Assembly: GCA_037444685.1 (NCBI GenBank)
Contig: JBBILX010000004.1
Location: 186,001-250,000, forward strand
Direction: 5' to 3'
DNA: 64,000 bases
From: UBA964 sp037444685
GTDB lineage: Bacteria; Pseudomonadota; Gammaproteobacteria; Steroidobacterales; Steroidobacteraceae
Made by a program: the position numbers and the translations under genes. The notes below the pieces were generated by a model. The model was not told the origin of the DNA and made no database searches. It saw only the letters and a program-made list of their open reading frames with translations. Numbering within the stretch: the first letter of the stretch is position 1; every line of letters starts with the position of its first letter. Positions 51,499 through 60,087 of this stretch are shown piece after piece.

Positions 51499-52254
51499 TT
51501 GCGCGTCGAGTACGCAGAGCTCAGCCTCGTCGGCGGCCGCGAAGACAACCAGGATCGCTGCGCGGCGGCGGTCTCGGAACACGCCGCGCTGCTGGTCGTG
51601 ATCGACGGCATGGGTGGACACGCAGACGGTGCGCTCGCGGCCGAGACCGCGCAGAGGACATTGGTCGAAGCGTTCTGGCACACGCCCCAGCCGCTGCTCG
51701 ACCCGCTCGGATTCCTGCATCTCCAGCTCGGCCGGGCCCACGAGGCAGTCGTCGCGCTCGGCGCCAACCTGCCGCTCGAACAGCGGCCACGGGCGACCTG
51801 CGCGAGCTGCATCGTGCAGGGCGACTCGGCGTTCTGGGCGCACATCGGCGACAGCCGCGTCTATCACCTGCGCGGCGGACGCGTCGCCGAGCGCACGCGC
51901 GACCACAGTCACGTCGAATTCCTGCTCCGTGAAGGCCTGATCAGCGCAGACCAGGCGCAGCAGCACCCGATGCGCAACTACGTCGAGTGCTGCATCGGCG
52001 GCGAGTACATGCTGCCGGAGATGACGCTGACCGCGCGGCGCCGCCTCGAGCCCGACGACGTGCTGCTGGTCTGTTCGGACGGGCTGTGGGGTTCGCTCGA
52101 GGACGCGGCGATCGCCGCGGCCATTCCGGCCCGATCCGGCTCGGGCGCAACACTGCGCGAGGCACTCGCCGCGCTCGGCGCCGCCGCCGTCCAGGCCAAT
52201 GGCCCGGCGAGCGACAACACGACGGCCGTCGCGCTGCGCTGGCTCGGCCCATGA
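51499..52254 (+). CDS. PP2C-family serine/threonine phosphatase
   Basis: This 251-residue protein has the PPM metal-dependent phosphatase motifs: GGREDNQDRC (motif 1), LVVIDGMGGHADG with the metal-binding Asp-Gly (motif 2), HIGDSRVYHLRGG, LLVCSDGLWG and SDNTTAVALRW at the end. The Asp residues for two Mn2+/Mg2+ ions are all present. No partner Ser/Thr kinase is encoded nearby. The start is a TTG at 51499, chosen because the protein then begins right at the first strand; the ribosome-binding site is weak. It overlaps rph by 4 nt (ATGA), so it is co-expressed with rph-rdgB-hemW. Confidence 0.9.
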   Translation: MRVEYAELSLVGGREDNQDRCAAAVSEHAALLVVIDGMGGHADGALAAETAQRTLVEAFWHTPQPLLDPLGFLHLQLGRAHEAVVALGANLPLEQRPRATCASCIVQGDSAFWAHIGDSRVYHLRGGRVAERTRDHSHVEFLLREGLISADQAQQHPMRNYVECCIGGEYMLPEMTLTARRRLEPDDVLLVCSDGLWGSLEDAAIAAAIPARSGSGATLREALAALGAAAVQANGPASDNTTAVALRWLGP

Positions 52255-52973
52255 AACGCGCAAGCGGCCGTGCGCCCGACGAGCTGCGGGCGGTGCGCTT
52301 CCACCGCGGCTACACACGCCATGCGGAAGGCTCGGTACTGGTCGAGTTCGGCGACACGCGCGTCCTCTGCACGGCCAGCGTCGAGGACGGCGTGCCGGGC
52401 TTCCTGCGCGGCAGGGGGCAAGGATGGGTCACGGCCGAGTACGGCATGCTGCCGCGCTCGACGCACACACGCTCGGCGCGCGAGGCAGCCAAGGGCAAGC
52501 AGAGTGGGCGCACTCAGGAGATCCAGCGGCTGATCGGCCGCAGCCTGCGCGCGATCATCGATCTCGCCGCGCTCGGCGAGCGCACCGTGACGCTCGACTG
52601 CGACGTGCTGCAGGCCGACGGCGGCACGCGCACGGCATCGATCACCGGCAGCTACGTGGCACTCGTCGATGCCTGCGAGGCACTGGTGCGGCGCGGCGTG
52701 CTGGCGGCCTCGCCGCTGCACGGGCAGGTCGCCGCCGTGTCGGTCGGCATCGTCGGTGGCACGCCCGTGCTCGATCTCGACTACGCCGAGGATTCGCAGG
52801 CCGAGACCGACATGAACGTCGTCATGAAGGATGGCGGCGCGTTCGTCGAAGTGCAGGGCACGGCAGAAGGACACGCCTTCCGACGTCATGAGCTCGACGC
52901 GCTGCTGAATCTCGCGTCCGGCGGCATCCAGCACCTGTTCGCGCTGCAGCTCGAGGCGCTGCAGTCGGGTTGA
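52251..52973 (+). CDS. rph: Ribonuclease PH
   Basis: This 240-residue phosphorolytic 3'-5' exoribonuclease trims tRNA 3' ends. RPDELR-type start (RAPDELRAVRFHRGYTRHAEG) and VEFGDTRVLCTASVEDGVP, GWVTAEYGMLPRSTHTR, GRTQEIQRLIGRSLRAIID, LDCDVLQADGGTRTASITG and MNVVMKDGGAFVEVQGTAEG (each read separately) are all RNase PH signatures. Length matches E. coli (238). Its ATG overlaps the PP2C stop. It precedes rdgB by 10 nt, as in many proteobacteria. Confidence 0.97.
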   Translation: MKRASGRAPDELRAVRFHRGYTRHAEGSVLVEFGDTRVLCTASVEDGVPGFLRGRGQGWVTAEYGMLPRSTHTRSAREAAKGKQSGRTQEIQRLIGRSLRAIIDLAALGERTVTLDCDVLQADGGTRTASITGSYVALVDACEALVRRGVLAASPLHGQVAAVSVGIVGGTPVLDLDYAEDSQAETDMNVVMKDGGAFVEVQGTAEGHAFRRHELDALLNLASGGIQHLFALQLEALQSG

Positions 52974-52983
52974 GTCGGGGCGC

Positions 52984-53580
52984 ATGCGCGTCGTCCTCGC
53001 CACCGCCAATCGCGGCAAGCTTGCCGAGTCGCAGCAGCTGCTGGCGCCGGCCGGCGTCGAACTGCTGCCGCAGTCGAAGTTCGGCATCGAGCCGCCCGAG
53101 GAAACCGGGACCACCTTCGAGGCGAATGCGCTGCTCAAGGCGCGCCATGCGGCACGCCTCAGCGGTCTGCCGGCACTCGCCGACGACTCGGGCCTCGAGG
53201 TGGATGCGCTCGGCGGCGCGCCGGGCGTCCACTCGGCGCGCTATGCCGGTGCGCAGGCGGGTGACGCGGCGAACGTCGCGAAGCTGCTCGCGGCACTCGA
53301 CGGGATTCCAGACGCGCATCGCTCGGCCCGCTTCCGCTGCGTGATCGCGCTCGTCCGCGACGCCGACGACCGGGCGCCGCTGATCGCCTCGGGCTGCTGG
53401 GAGGGCCGAATCCTCGAGGCGCCCCGCGGCAGCGGCGGCTTTGGCTACGACCCGGTCTTCCTCGACCTGGCCTCGGGCCGTTCGGCGGCCGAGCTCGCAC
53501 CGGAGCAGAAGAACGCGCGCAGCCATCGCGGTCAGGCGCTGCGCGAGCTGCTGCGGCAGCTGCGCGCGGCGGCTGCATGA
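52984..53580 (+). CDS. rdgB: XTP/dITP pyrophosphatase (RdgB/HAM1)
   Basis: This 198-residue enzyme removes non-canonical purine nucleotides (ITP, XTP, dITP). VVLATANRGKLAESQQLL is the substrate-binding start, TFEANALLKARHAA and GLPALADDSGLEVDALGG follow, and GGFGYDPVFLDL plus ARSHRGQALRELL end the protein. All conserved catalytic residues (Lys, Asp-Asp, Phe-Gly-Tyr-Asp) are present. It is coupled to hemW by a 4-nt overlap. Together with the deoxyinosine glycosylase at 5.3 kb it defends against deaminated purines. Confidence 0.97.
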   Translation: MRVVLATANRGKLAESQQLLAPAGVELLPQSKFGIEPPEETGTTFEANALLKARHAARLSGLPALADDSGLEVDALGGAPGVHSARYAGAQAGDAANVAKLLAALDGIPDAHRSARFRCVIALVRDADDRAPLIASGCWEGRILEAPRGSGGFGYDPVFLDLASGRSAAELAPEQKNARSHRGQALRELLRQLRAAAA

Positions 53581-54812
53581 ACGCGGCCCTCGCCGCGATC
53601 GCGAGCCCAGCCGCAACAGACGTGCCGCTCGCGCTGTACGTGCACTTCCCATGGTGCATCGCCAAGTGCCCGTACTGCGACTTCAACTCGTTCGCGCTGC
53701 GCGGACCGCTGCCCGTCGCGGACTACCTCGAGGCGCTGCGCCGCGATCTGCGCGCTCAGCTCGAGTGGCTCGCGCGTCGCGGCGCGCCGCAACGGCCCGT
53801 CGGCAGCGTCTTCTTTGGCGGAGGGACGCCGAGCCTGTTCCCGCCCGAGGCGATCGGCGAATGGCTCGCCTGGCTTCGCACCGAGTGCACGCTGACCGCG
53901 GATGTCGAGGTCACGCTCGAGGCGAACCCGGGCACGATCGAACGGGGTCGCTTCGGCGGCTATCGCGATGCCGGCGTCAATCGCGTCTCGCTCGGCGCAC
54001 AGAGCTTCGGTGCCGCGCAGCTCGCGGCGCTCGGGCGCATCCATGCCGCCGACGACACGCGGCGCGCGGCCGAGGAGCTGCACGCGGCGGGACTTGCCAA
54101 CTTCAACATCGATCTGATGTACGCCCTGCCGGGCCAGAGCGTCGCGATGGCTCGCGCCGACGTCGCGGCCGCGCTGGCGCTCGCGCCGGCGCACGTCTCG
54201 CACTACCAGCTGACGCTCGAGGCGGGGACGCCGTTCGCAGCGCGGCCGCCCGCGGGGCTGCCCGACGAAGAGACTGCCGAGCGCATGCTCGAGACCTGTC
54301 TCGAGCTGCTCGAGGCGCACGGCTACGCGCGCTACGAAGTGTCGGCCTACGCACGCCCCGGTGCCCGCTGCAGGCACAATCTCACCTACTGGCATTTCGG
54401 CGACTACGTGGGTATCGGTGCCGGCGCGCACGGCAAGCTGAGCTTCGGCTCGTCGACGGCGGAGGTCTGGCGGACGACGCGGCCGCGCGAGCCACGCCGC
54501 TACATGGCCGACCCGGTCTCCCTGGAGCCCGTTGCCGTGCCCCTCGAGCAGCGCCCATTCGAGTTCCTGCTCAATGCCCTGCGGCTGGTCGAGGGCTTCA
54601 CGATCGCCGACTACGAGCACGCCACGGGCCTCGGCTGGGCCGCGCAGCAGGCGACGACCGCGGCGCTCGTCGAGCGCGGGCTGCTCAGCGAGGCGAACGG
54701 GCGGGTCCGCGCGACGCTTTGGGGCCTGAGGTTCCTCAATGACGTGCTGCTCGAGTACTTGCCCGACCGCGTCAACGGCGTCCCGAGTTCGCCATTGCAG
54801 ACAGTGACTTAG
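53577..54812 (+). CDS. hemW: Heme chaperone HemW
   Basis: This 411-residue radical-SAM protein binds heme and transfers it to target proteins; the family was formerly misread as coproporphyrinogen oxidase HemN. The cluster motif is FPWCIAKCPYCDFNSF (CxxxCxxC), followed by VFFGGGTPSLFP, VTLEANPGTIERGRF, and VNRVSLGAQSF. The usual HemN C-terminal region is shorter, as expected for HemW. It is the last gene of the PP2C-rph-rdgB-hemW operon. It ends 350 bp before rpmE, the longest gene-free stretch in the window. Confidence 0.95.
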   Translation: MNAALAAIASPAATDVPLALYVHFPWCIAKCPYCDFNSFALRGPLPVADYLEALRRDLRAQLEWLARRGAPQRPVGSVFFGGGTPSLFPPEAIGEWLAWLRTECTLTADVEVTLEANPGTIERGRFGGYRDAGVNRVSLGAQSFGAAQLAALGRIHAADDTRRAAEELHAAGLANFNIDLMYALPGQSVAMARADVAAALALAPAHVSHYQLTLEAGTPFAARPPAGLPDEETAERMLETCLELLEAHGYARYEVSAYARPGARCRHNLTYWHFGDYVGIGAGAHGKLSFGSSTAEVWRTTRPREPRRYMADPVSLEPVAVPLEQRPFEFLLNALRLVEGFTIADYEHATGLGWAAQQATTAALVERGLLSEANGRVRATLWGLRFLNDVLLEYLPDRVNGVPSSPLQTVT

Positions 54813-54838
54813 ACGATTTCGGGCCGCGGCAGCGTAAA

Positions 54839-55051
54839 GTATGCACAGCAGCTCCGGTCTCGGCCGACAATGAACCCGTTACGGATCTAATCGCCGGCGG
54901 CGCACGATATTGATCTTATAACTCTATGATTTTAATAATAAAAACTACATGGCGAAAATTTGACCAACCACGCAATTTGACGCTAAATCCGCGAAAAACG
55001 ATCCCCGCCCATCCAAAGCTCCACAGAGATATGCACAGTTTTTGTGGATAA
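54839..55051. other. AT-rich island with DnaA-box-like sequences
   Basis: The 350 bp between hemW and rpmE is strikingly AT-rich for this high-GC region, especially 54905-54990, with runs such as TTTTAATAATAAAA. A perfect DnaA box TTATCCACA lies on the minus strand at 55043-55051. One-mismatch boxes are at 55029-55037 (ATATGCACA) and 54839-54847 (GTATGCACA), and TCCACA at 55020-55025 is inverted relative to the perfect box. The combination of an unwinding-like element and boxes suggests DnaA binding, possibly an origin or a DnaA-regulated site. No gene was found here. Confidence 0.45.
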
Positions 55052-55084
55052 GGTAGCCGAGGACCCCGGACGGCCCCGCGGCGC

Positions 55085-55113
55085 TTGTGCGCGGCCGCGG
55101 ACGCCGTTATGCT
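55085..55113 (+). promoter_or_regulatory. Candidate sigma70 promoter of rpmE
   Basis: TTGTGC (55085-55090) and TATGCT (55108-55113) are separated by 17 nt and lie about 50 nt upstream of the rpmE ATG. The -10 has 4 of 6 consensus positions and the -35 has 3 of 6, which is moderate. The position just downstream of the DnaA-box-like island means any protein bound there could influence rpmE. Confidence 0.4.
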
Positions 55114-55162
55114 GCGCGCCCTTTTTCCGGCCGGCAGCCCCCAGCGCGGCAGAGAACCTGTC

Positions 55163-55375
55163 ATGAAAGACGCGATCCATCCCGAGTACAAGACGATCAC
55201 CGTCACCTGCAGCTGCGGCAACTCCTTCCAGACCCGTTCGACGCTCGGCCATGACCTGCACGTCGAGGTCTGCTCGAACTGCCATCCGTTCTACACGGGC
55301 AAGCAGAAGATCGTCGACACGGCCGGCCGCGTGGACAAGTTCCGCAAGAAGTACGCAACCGCCGCCGCGCGCTGA
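55163..55375 (+). CDS. rpmE: Ribosomal protein bL31 (zinc-binding form)
   Basis: This 70-residue large-subunit protein begins MKDAIHPEYKTITVTCSCGN. Four cysteines (Cys16, Cys18, Cys37, Cys40) form the zinc site, so it is the C+ paralogue rather than the zinc-independent YkgM form. The end KFRKKYATAAAR is typical. The start codon at 55163 gives the standard length. It is followed by a rho-independent terminator. Confidence 0.97.
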   Translation: MKDAIHPEYKTITVTCSCGNSFQTRSTLGHDLHVEVCSNCHPFYTGKQKIVDTAGRVDKFRKKYATAAAR

Positions 55376-55403
55376 CGCCACGCGCGTCCCCGGTGCCGCA
55401 GCG

Positions 55404-55433
55404 GAGGGCGCCTGTGGGCGCCTTCCTGCTTTA
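55404..55433 (+). terminator. Rho-independent terminator of rpmE
   Basis: GAGGGCGCC (55404-55412) can pair with GGCGCCTTC (55417-55425) through nine pairs including one G-U, with a 4-nt loop TGTG. A T-containing tail (CTGCTTTA) follows. It lies 29 nt after the rpmE stop, where an intrinsic terminator is expected. Confidence 0.75.
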
Positions 55434-55563
55434 GGGGGCGCGTGCGGCGTCTGAGCGACCTTGCGTCCGGGCGGCTGGAACTTCCATCGCCCGCGGCTCA
55501 TCCTAGGTCTCGGAAGGACTGACCTCTCGCGAGGCCCAAAAGGGCGGGTTCAGGATCGGATCG

Positions 55564-57069
55564 ATGTCGCGCAAACTGCTGCTTGCCGTTCTCATCGGTG
55601 CCACGCTCTTGCCGGCGGCCGTGGCGCAGGGTCCGGCGAACGGATCGTCCGGCTCGCCCGCTGCCTCTCCGGCCTCGAATGCCGGCGGGATACCGAAGTC
55701 GCTGCGGCGCGAGGCGGAGAGCGGCCGACGGGCCTACGAACAGATCATCCGTGCCTACGGCGTCTACGACGATCAGGCCATCCAGGACTACGTCGCCGAG
55801 GTTGGGCAGCGGGTCGCGCGCCAGAGCGATCTGCCGGATGCCGAATTCAAGTTCGTGGTGCTCGACGACGAGTCCATCAACGCGTTCACGACCGGCTGCT
55901 GCTACGTCTACGTCCACCGCGGGCTGCTGACCTACCTCAACTCCGAGGCCGAACTCGCGTCCGTGCTCGGGCACGAAGTCGCACACGTGACCGCGCGCCA
56001 CCCTTCCAAGCGCATGCGGCGCGGCATCGGCGCCTCCATCCTCGCGACCGCGGCTGCCGTGATGACCGGCTCCGGCGCCGTTGCCGACCTTGCCAACATC
56101 GGCGCGACGGCCTGGCTGCAGGGCTACGGCCGCGAGAACGAGCTCGAGGCCGATCGCCTCGGTCTGCAGTACGCCACCAAGGCCGGCTACCGCCCCGAAT
56201 CGATGGGCGAGGTCTTCGAGATGTTCAGGCGTGGCGAGCGCTTCGAGCTCGATCGCGCGCGTGCCGAGGGCCGGCAGCCGCGCATCTATCACGGTCTGTT
56301 CTCCTCGCACCCGACCCCGGATGCGCGCGCCGTCCAGGCGGCCAAGGGCGCGGCGAAGATCGACGGCGAGCCACCGGGCGGCTGGATCGAGAATCGCGAG
56401 ACCTACCTGAAGCGGCTCGACGGCATGGTGTACGGCACCAGCCGTGCCCAGGGCGTCATGCGCGACAACCGTTTCTACCATGCGGAACTCGGCATCACGA
56501 TGGCGTTCCCGCGTGGCTGGACCGTCGAGAACCAGCGTGACGCACTCTGGGCCTACACGCCGAACCGCGACACGATCATGCGCGTCACGGTCGGCACGCC
56601 GAGACCGGGGCAGAGCCCGCGGGAATTTCTGCTGAGTCAGGTGCCAGGCGCCACGTTCGTCGGTGGCGAAGCCTTCAGCTCGAACGGCATGGACGGCTAT
56701 GCCGCCCGCACGACCACCGGTTCGCCCCTCGATCGTGGCGCCGGCCCCGTGCGCTGGGTCACGCTCTATCGCGGCAACCAGGCCTACATCATCGCCGGCG
56801 CGAGCCGCTCGTCGACGCGTGCCGTGCCCGAAGCCGATGGACTGTTCCTGTCGGTTGCCCAGACACTTCGTGCGCTCAAGCCCTCGGAGTTCCCGCTCGC
56901 CGAGCCGTTCCGCCTTCGCATCAAGGAGGCGACCGCCTCGACGCGGCTCGAGGACTACGCAGCCAATGTGCCGGTGGAGCGCTACCAGCGCGAAGAGCTG
57001 CTGCTGCTCAACGGGCTCTACCCCGATCGGCGCCTGACTCCGGGCCAGCTCTACAAGGTCGTCGAGTAG
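55564..57069 (+). CDS. Exported M48-family metalloprotease
   Basis: This 501-residue protein has a signal peptide (residues 1-21). The zinc-metalloprotease domain (about 40-280) carries GHEVAHVTARH as the HExxH motif with the third ligand Glu in ENELEADRLG. A helix with RMRRGIGASILA follows. The C-terminal 200 residues, starting around FYHAELGITMAFPRGWTVEN, form a beta-rich domain often seen in this exported Ste24-like group. Function is presumably periplasmic quality control. No TPR repeats are visible, so it is not BepA. It is transcribed in the direction of gltA but 172 nt separate them. Confidence 0.9.
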   Translation: MSRKLLLAVLIGATLLPAAVAQGPANGSSGSPAASPASNAGGIPKSLRREAESGRRAYEQIIRAYGVYDDQAIQDYVAEVGQRVARQSDLPDAEFKFVVLDDESINAFTTGCCYVYVHRGLLTYLNSEAELASVLGHEVAHVTARHPSKRMRRGIGASILATAAAVMTGSGAVADLANIGATAWLQGYGRENELEADRLGLQYATKAGYRPESMGEVFEMFRRGERFELDRARAEGRQPRIYHGLFSSHPTPDARAVQAAKGAAKIDGEPPGGWIENRETYLKRLDGMVYGTSRAQGVMRDNRFYHAELGITMAFPRGWTVENQRDALWAYTPNRDTIMRVTVGTPRPGQSPREFLLSQVPGATFVGGEAFSSNGMDGYAARTTTGSPLDRGAGPVRWVTLYRGNQAYIIAGASRSSTRAVPEADGLFLSVAQTLRALKPSEFPLAEPFRLRIKEATASTRLEDYAANVPVERYQREELLLLNGLYPDRRLTPGQLYKVVE

Positions 57070-57241
57070 TCCGGCGCCGCGAACCGCCGTGCCTCCCGCA
57101 TGGCCGCGTCGCTGCACGGCGGACAACGCCGCAACTCAGGCGGCTTGGATGGCCTCCGGAGAGGCCGCAGTCGCGTCCGCAAGCTTGATTCCGCAGGGCC
57201 GCCGTGTCACCTTTCCGCGGTTTCGGCAGAAGACGACGCTC

Positions 57242-58540
57242 ATGGCCAACAAGACGCTCGACATCTCGAATGCCCAATCCGGCAAGAAGTCCTCGCTCCC
57301 GCTGCGCTCCGGTACTCTCGGCCCTGACGTCGTCGACATCGGTTCGCTCGCCAAGGATCACGGGCTGTTCACCTTCGATCCCGGCTTCATGGTCACGGCG
57401 AGCACGGAGAGCAGGATCACTTTCATCGACGGCGATGCCGGCGTGCTGCTCTACCGCGGCTACCCGATCGAGCAGCTCGCACAGCACAGCTCCTTCATCG
57501 AGGTCGCCTATCTGCTGATCAACGGCGAGCTGCCGAACGCCACGCAGCTCGCCGAGTTCCGCACGAGCATCCAGCGGCACACGATGATCAACGAATCGCT
57601 GCTGCGGATGTACAACGGCTTCCACTATGACGCGCATCCGATGGCCATCGTCTCGGCGATCGTCGCGTCGATGTCCGCGTTCTATCACGACAGCATGGAC
57701 ATCTATAACCCGCGGCACCGCGAGATCTTTGCGCACCGGATCATCGCCAAGATCCCGACGATCGCGGCCGCGGCGTACAAGCACTCCGTGGGGCAGCCGT
57801 TCGTCTACCCGCGCAACGACCTCGACTACTGCAGCAACCTGCTGCACATGTACTACTCGGTACCCTGCGAGCCATACCACGTCGATCCGCTCGCGGCCGA
57901 GGCACTCGACCTGCTGCTGATCCTGCATGCGGACCACGAGCAGAACGCGAGCACCTCGACGGTGCGCCTCGCGGGTTCGACCGGCTGCAATCCTTACTCG
58001 GCGATCTCGGCGGGCGTCTCGGCGCTCTGGGGCCCGGCGCACGGCGGCGCCAACGAGGCCGTGCTCGAGATGCTCGAGGAGATCGGCACGGTTGACAACA
58101 TCCCGAAGTTCCTCGCGCAGGTGAAGGACAAGTCCAGCAACGTGCGCCTGATGGGTTTCGGCCACCGCGTCTACAAGAACTTCGATCCGCGCGCGAAGAT
58201 CATCCGCGAGATGTGCCACAGGGTCCTCGCGAAGATGGGCCGCTCCGACAACCCTATGCTCGAGCTCGCGCAGCGCCTCGAGGAGATCGCGCTCAAGGAC
58301 GAATACTTCGTCTCGCGCAAGCTCTACCCCAACGTCGACTTCTATTCGGGCATCATCTACAGCGCGCTCGGCATCCCGCGCTCGATGTTCACGGTGATGT
58401 TCGCGATTGCGCGCACCGCGGGCTGGGTCGCACACTGGCAGGAGATGATCTCCGATCCGGGCATGAAGATCGGCCGGCCGCGCCAGCTCTACACCGGCCC
58501 GACGCAGCGCGACTACGTCCCGCTCGAGAAGCGCGCCTGA
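57242..58540 (+). CDS. gltA: Citrate synthase (type II)
   Basis: This 432-residue TCA-cycle enzyme condenses oxaloacetate with acetyl-CoA. LLYRGYPIEQLAQHSSFIEV is the family start motif, and the catalytic region includes LHADHEQNASTSTVRLAGS (His), HGGANEAVLEML (His) and FGHRVYKNFDPRA (Asp/Arg). The end is SRKLYPNVDFYSGIIYSALG and VAHWQEM. Length and the N-terminal extension (about 60 residues) are of the NADH-sensitive gammaproteobacterial type II form. I chose the ATG at 57242 (MANKTLDIS); the frame extends upstream without conservation. Confidence 0.97.
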   Translation: MANKTLDISNAQSGKKSSLPLRSGTLGPDVVDIGSLAKDHGLFTFDPGFMVTASTESRITFIDGDAGVLLYRGYPIEQLAQHSSFIEVAYLLINGELPNATQLAEFRTSIQRHTMINESLLRMYNGFHYDAHPMAIVSAIVASMSAFYHDSMDIYNPRHREIFAHRIIAKIPTIAAAAYKHSVGQPFVYPRNDLDYCSNLLHMYYSVPCEPYHVDPLAAEALDLLLILHADHEQNASTSTVRLAGSTGCNPYSAISAGVSALWGPAHGGANEAVLEMLEEIGTVDNIPKFLAQVKDKSSNVRLMGFGHRVYKNFDPRAKIIREMCHRVLAKMGRSDNPMLELAQRLEEIALKDEYFVSRKLYPNVDFYSGIIYSALGIPRSMFTVMFAIARTAGWVAHWQEMISDPGMKIGRPRQLYTGPTQRDYVPLEKRA

Positions 58541-58684
58541 GCCGAAGCCATCGGGTGGGCCCGGCTCCCGCCCCGGCTCCCGCCGTGCCTGCACGGTTCC
58601 GTGGCGCCGTTCACGGACGCCGACCTGCGGTTCATGGCAGCGTGGAATCCGGTTTCAGGCCCATTATGTCTGCAGGACGCTCGG

Positions 58685-59011
58685 ATGTCGGCTGGCCGTT
58701 CGGGACGAGCACGCACCGATGAACGCGGCAACTCCGTCTGGGAGTTCATCGACGAACACGGCTGCGAGTCGACAGTGCGAACGGAGCGCGTGCTTGCGCT
58801 GGGCGACGGACTGACCGTCGCGCAGACCGGCATGTTTGCCTCGCCCGCGCAGCCTGCGTCCCGCCCGGCGCCGGCGGTCGAGCCACCCGCGCCGCGCACG
58901 CGCCGGCCGCTCTCGCGTCAGGAGCTGCAGAAGCTCAGCGACGAGATCGTGCGGCAGCGCAAGCTTCGCGAGGCGGCCCAGGGCGGCGGCTCGAATAAGA
59001 GCCACGGCTAG
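58685..59011 (+). CDS. Conserved hypothetical protein
   Basis: This 108-residue protein has the N-terminal signature GRARTDERGNSVWEFIDEHG, which I recall from small uncharacterised proteins of related Gammaproteobacteria. A Pro/Ala-rich linker follows (PAPAVEPPAPR) and then a basic helix (RQELQKLSDEIVRQRKLREA). No signal peptide or membrane segment is present. The chosen ATG at 58685 directly precedes the signature; an in-frame ATG 28 codons upstream is possible. Its stop overlaps the VOC gene stop in the palindrome CTAG on the other strand. Confidence 0.65.
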   Translation: MSAGRSGRARTDERGNSVWEFIDEHGCESTVRTERVLALGDGLTVAQTGMFASPAQPASRPAPAVEPPAPRTRRPLSRQELQKLSDEIVRQRKLREAAQGGGSNKSHG

Positions 59012-60087
59012 CGGCGCTCGAATACCTCGACGAGCAGACCGTTCGGCGCGAGCAGCGTTGCGATCCGCACGCGGCCAAAGCGCGGATCGTCGTAGACCAG
59101 CGGGCGCGAGATCACCGGCGCGCCGAAGCGTCGCGCATTCGCGAGCACCGTATCGAGCCGCTCGACCGGAAAGCTCCAGCCCGCGAGGCCACGATGCGGT
59201 GGCCGCGGTGCGACGCCCGTGCCGGGCCGCCGGTCCGACGGCTCGTACTCGACGAGGCCCAGGTTGCCGGTGCGCGCGCCCTTGGCATGCAGTGTCAGGT
59301 AGCGAAAGCGCGGCGAGAAAATCGTCCAGGTCCGGTCGGTGCGCCGCTCGAGGTCGAGCACCCGCGTGAAGAAAGCCTCCATCGCCGCTGCGTCCTCGAC
59401 GATCAGGCTCGAGTAAGACGGCCCGCCGAGGCCGGTCGCCGGATCGATGCCACCGATCGGGGCCATGTTCGCCGGCCGCTGCATGAGCACGAGGCGCGTG
59501 TTGTCGGCGATCTCGTAGCTGGCTTCGACGACCGGATAGGGCGTGCCGTCGCGCAATTGCAGCGGATACTCGTTGACCGCGGGCAGCGTGCGCCGAAAAC
59601 CCAGTCCGACCATGCGTGTATCCGTGGCGCGCGTGTCGCGCATCGCAAAGCCGAGCGCATACGGACCCGTCTCCTCGCGCGCATGGCTCGCGCGGATCAG
59701 CGGCGTCTCGCGATCGGGCACGATCACGAGCACGCGGATCGAGTCCGGGACCGCCGGGCGCCGCAGCGTGTACACCTGCCAGTCGAGATCCGCGGGCATC
59801 TGCCAGAGGCGGCGCTGCGCGCGCCGTGCGGCGGCCGTCAGTGCCAGCGAGCCCTGCAGCTCAAGGCCCATGCCCTCGACGTAGGCACGGCAGATTGCGC
59901 CAAGATCGCGCGTGACGACGAGGGCGCCCGACAGGGGTCCGGTGTTCGCGTCGGCGACTTCCTGGCCGGTGGCGATCGGCTCGAGCGGATCGTTGGGCAG
60001 CGTGCCGGCGGCGTGCGCTACACCGAATGACAGCAGCAGCGACGCCGCGAGCGCAACGCGAGATGCGCTCCTGACGCGCGAAGTCAT
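59008..60087 (-). CDS. Exported two-domain VOC protein
   Basis: This 359-residue protein has a signal peptide (residues 1-26) and is predicted to be periplasmic. VOC modules span about 50-205 and 215-355. The motif IDPATGLGGP at residues 214-223 recurs exactly in the C-terminal part of the tannase fusion at 47-49.6 kb (residues 655-664). The surrounding strands also match, so the two are paralogues. The usual His/Glu metal ligands are not evident. It is downstream of mrcA and the 208-residue protein and overlaps the latter by 4 nt, so it may be co-transcribed with mrcA. Confidence 0.8.
   Translation of the reverse strand: MTSRVRSASRVALAASLLLSFGVAHAAGTLPNDPLEPIATGQEVADANTGPLSGALVVTRDLGAICRAYVEGMGLELQGSLALTAAARRAQRRLWQMPADLDWQVYTLRRPAVPDSIRVLVIVPDRETPLIRASHAREETGPYALGFAMRDTRATDTRMVGLGFRRTLPAVNEYPLQLRDGTPYPVVEASYEIADNTRLVLMQRPANMAPIGGIDPATGLGGPSYSSLIVEDAAAMEAFFTRVLDLERRTDRTWTIFSPRFRYLTLHAKGARTGNLGLVEYEPSDRRPGTGVAPRPPHRGLAGWSFPVERLDTVLANARRFGAPVISRPLVYDDPRFGRVRIATLLAPNGLLVEVFERR

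Noticed and set aside
54839..55051. Definite call of oriC
   Set aside because: dnaA, dnaN, gidA and rpmH are not nearby and skew could not be computed, so only a candidate DnaA-binding region is reported.
55564..57069. Assignment of the M48 protease as BepA
   Set aside because: It lacks a recognisable C-terminal TPR domain; only the zinc protease domain and a beta-rich tail are visible.
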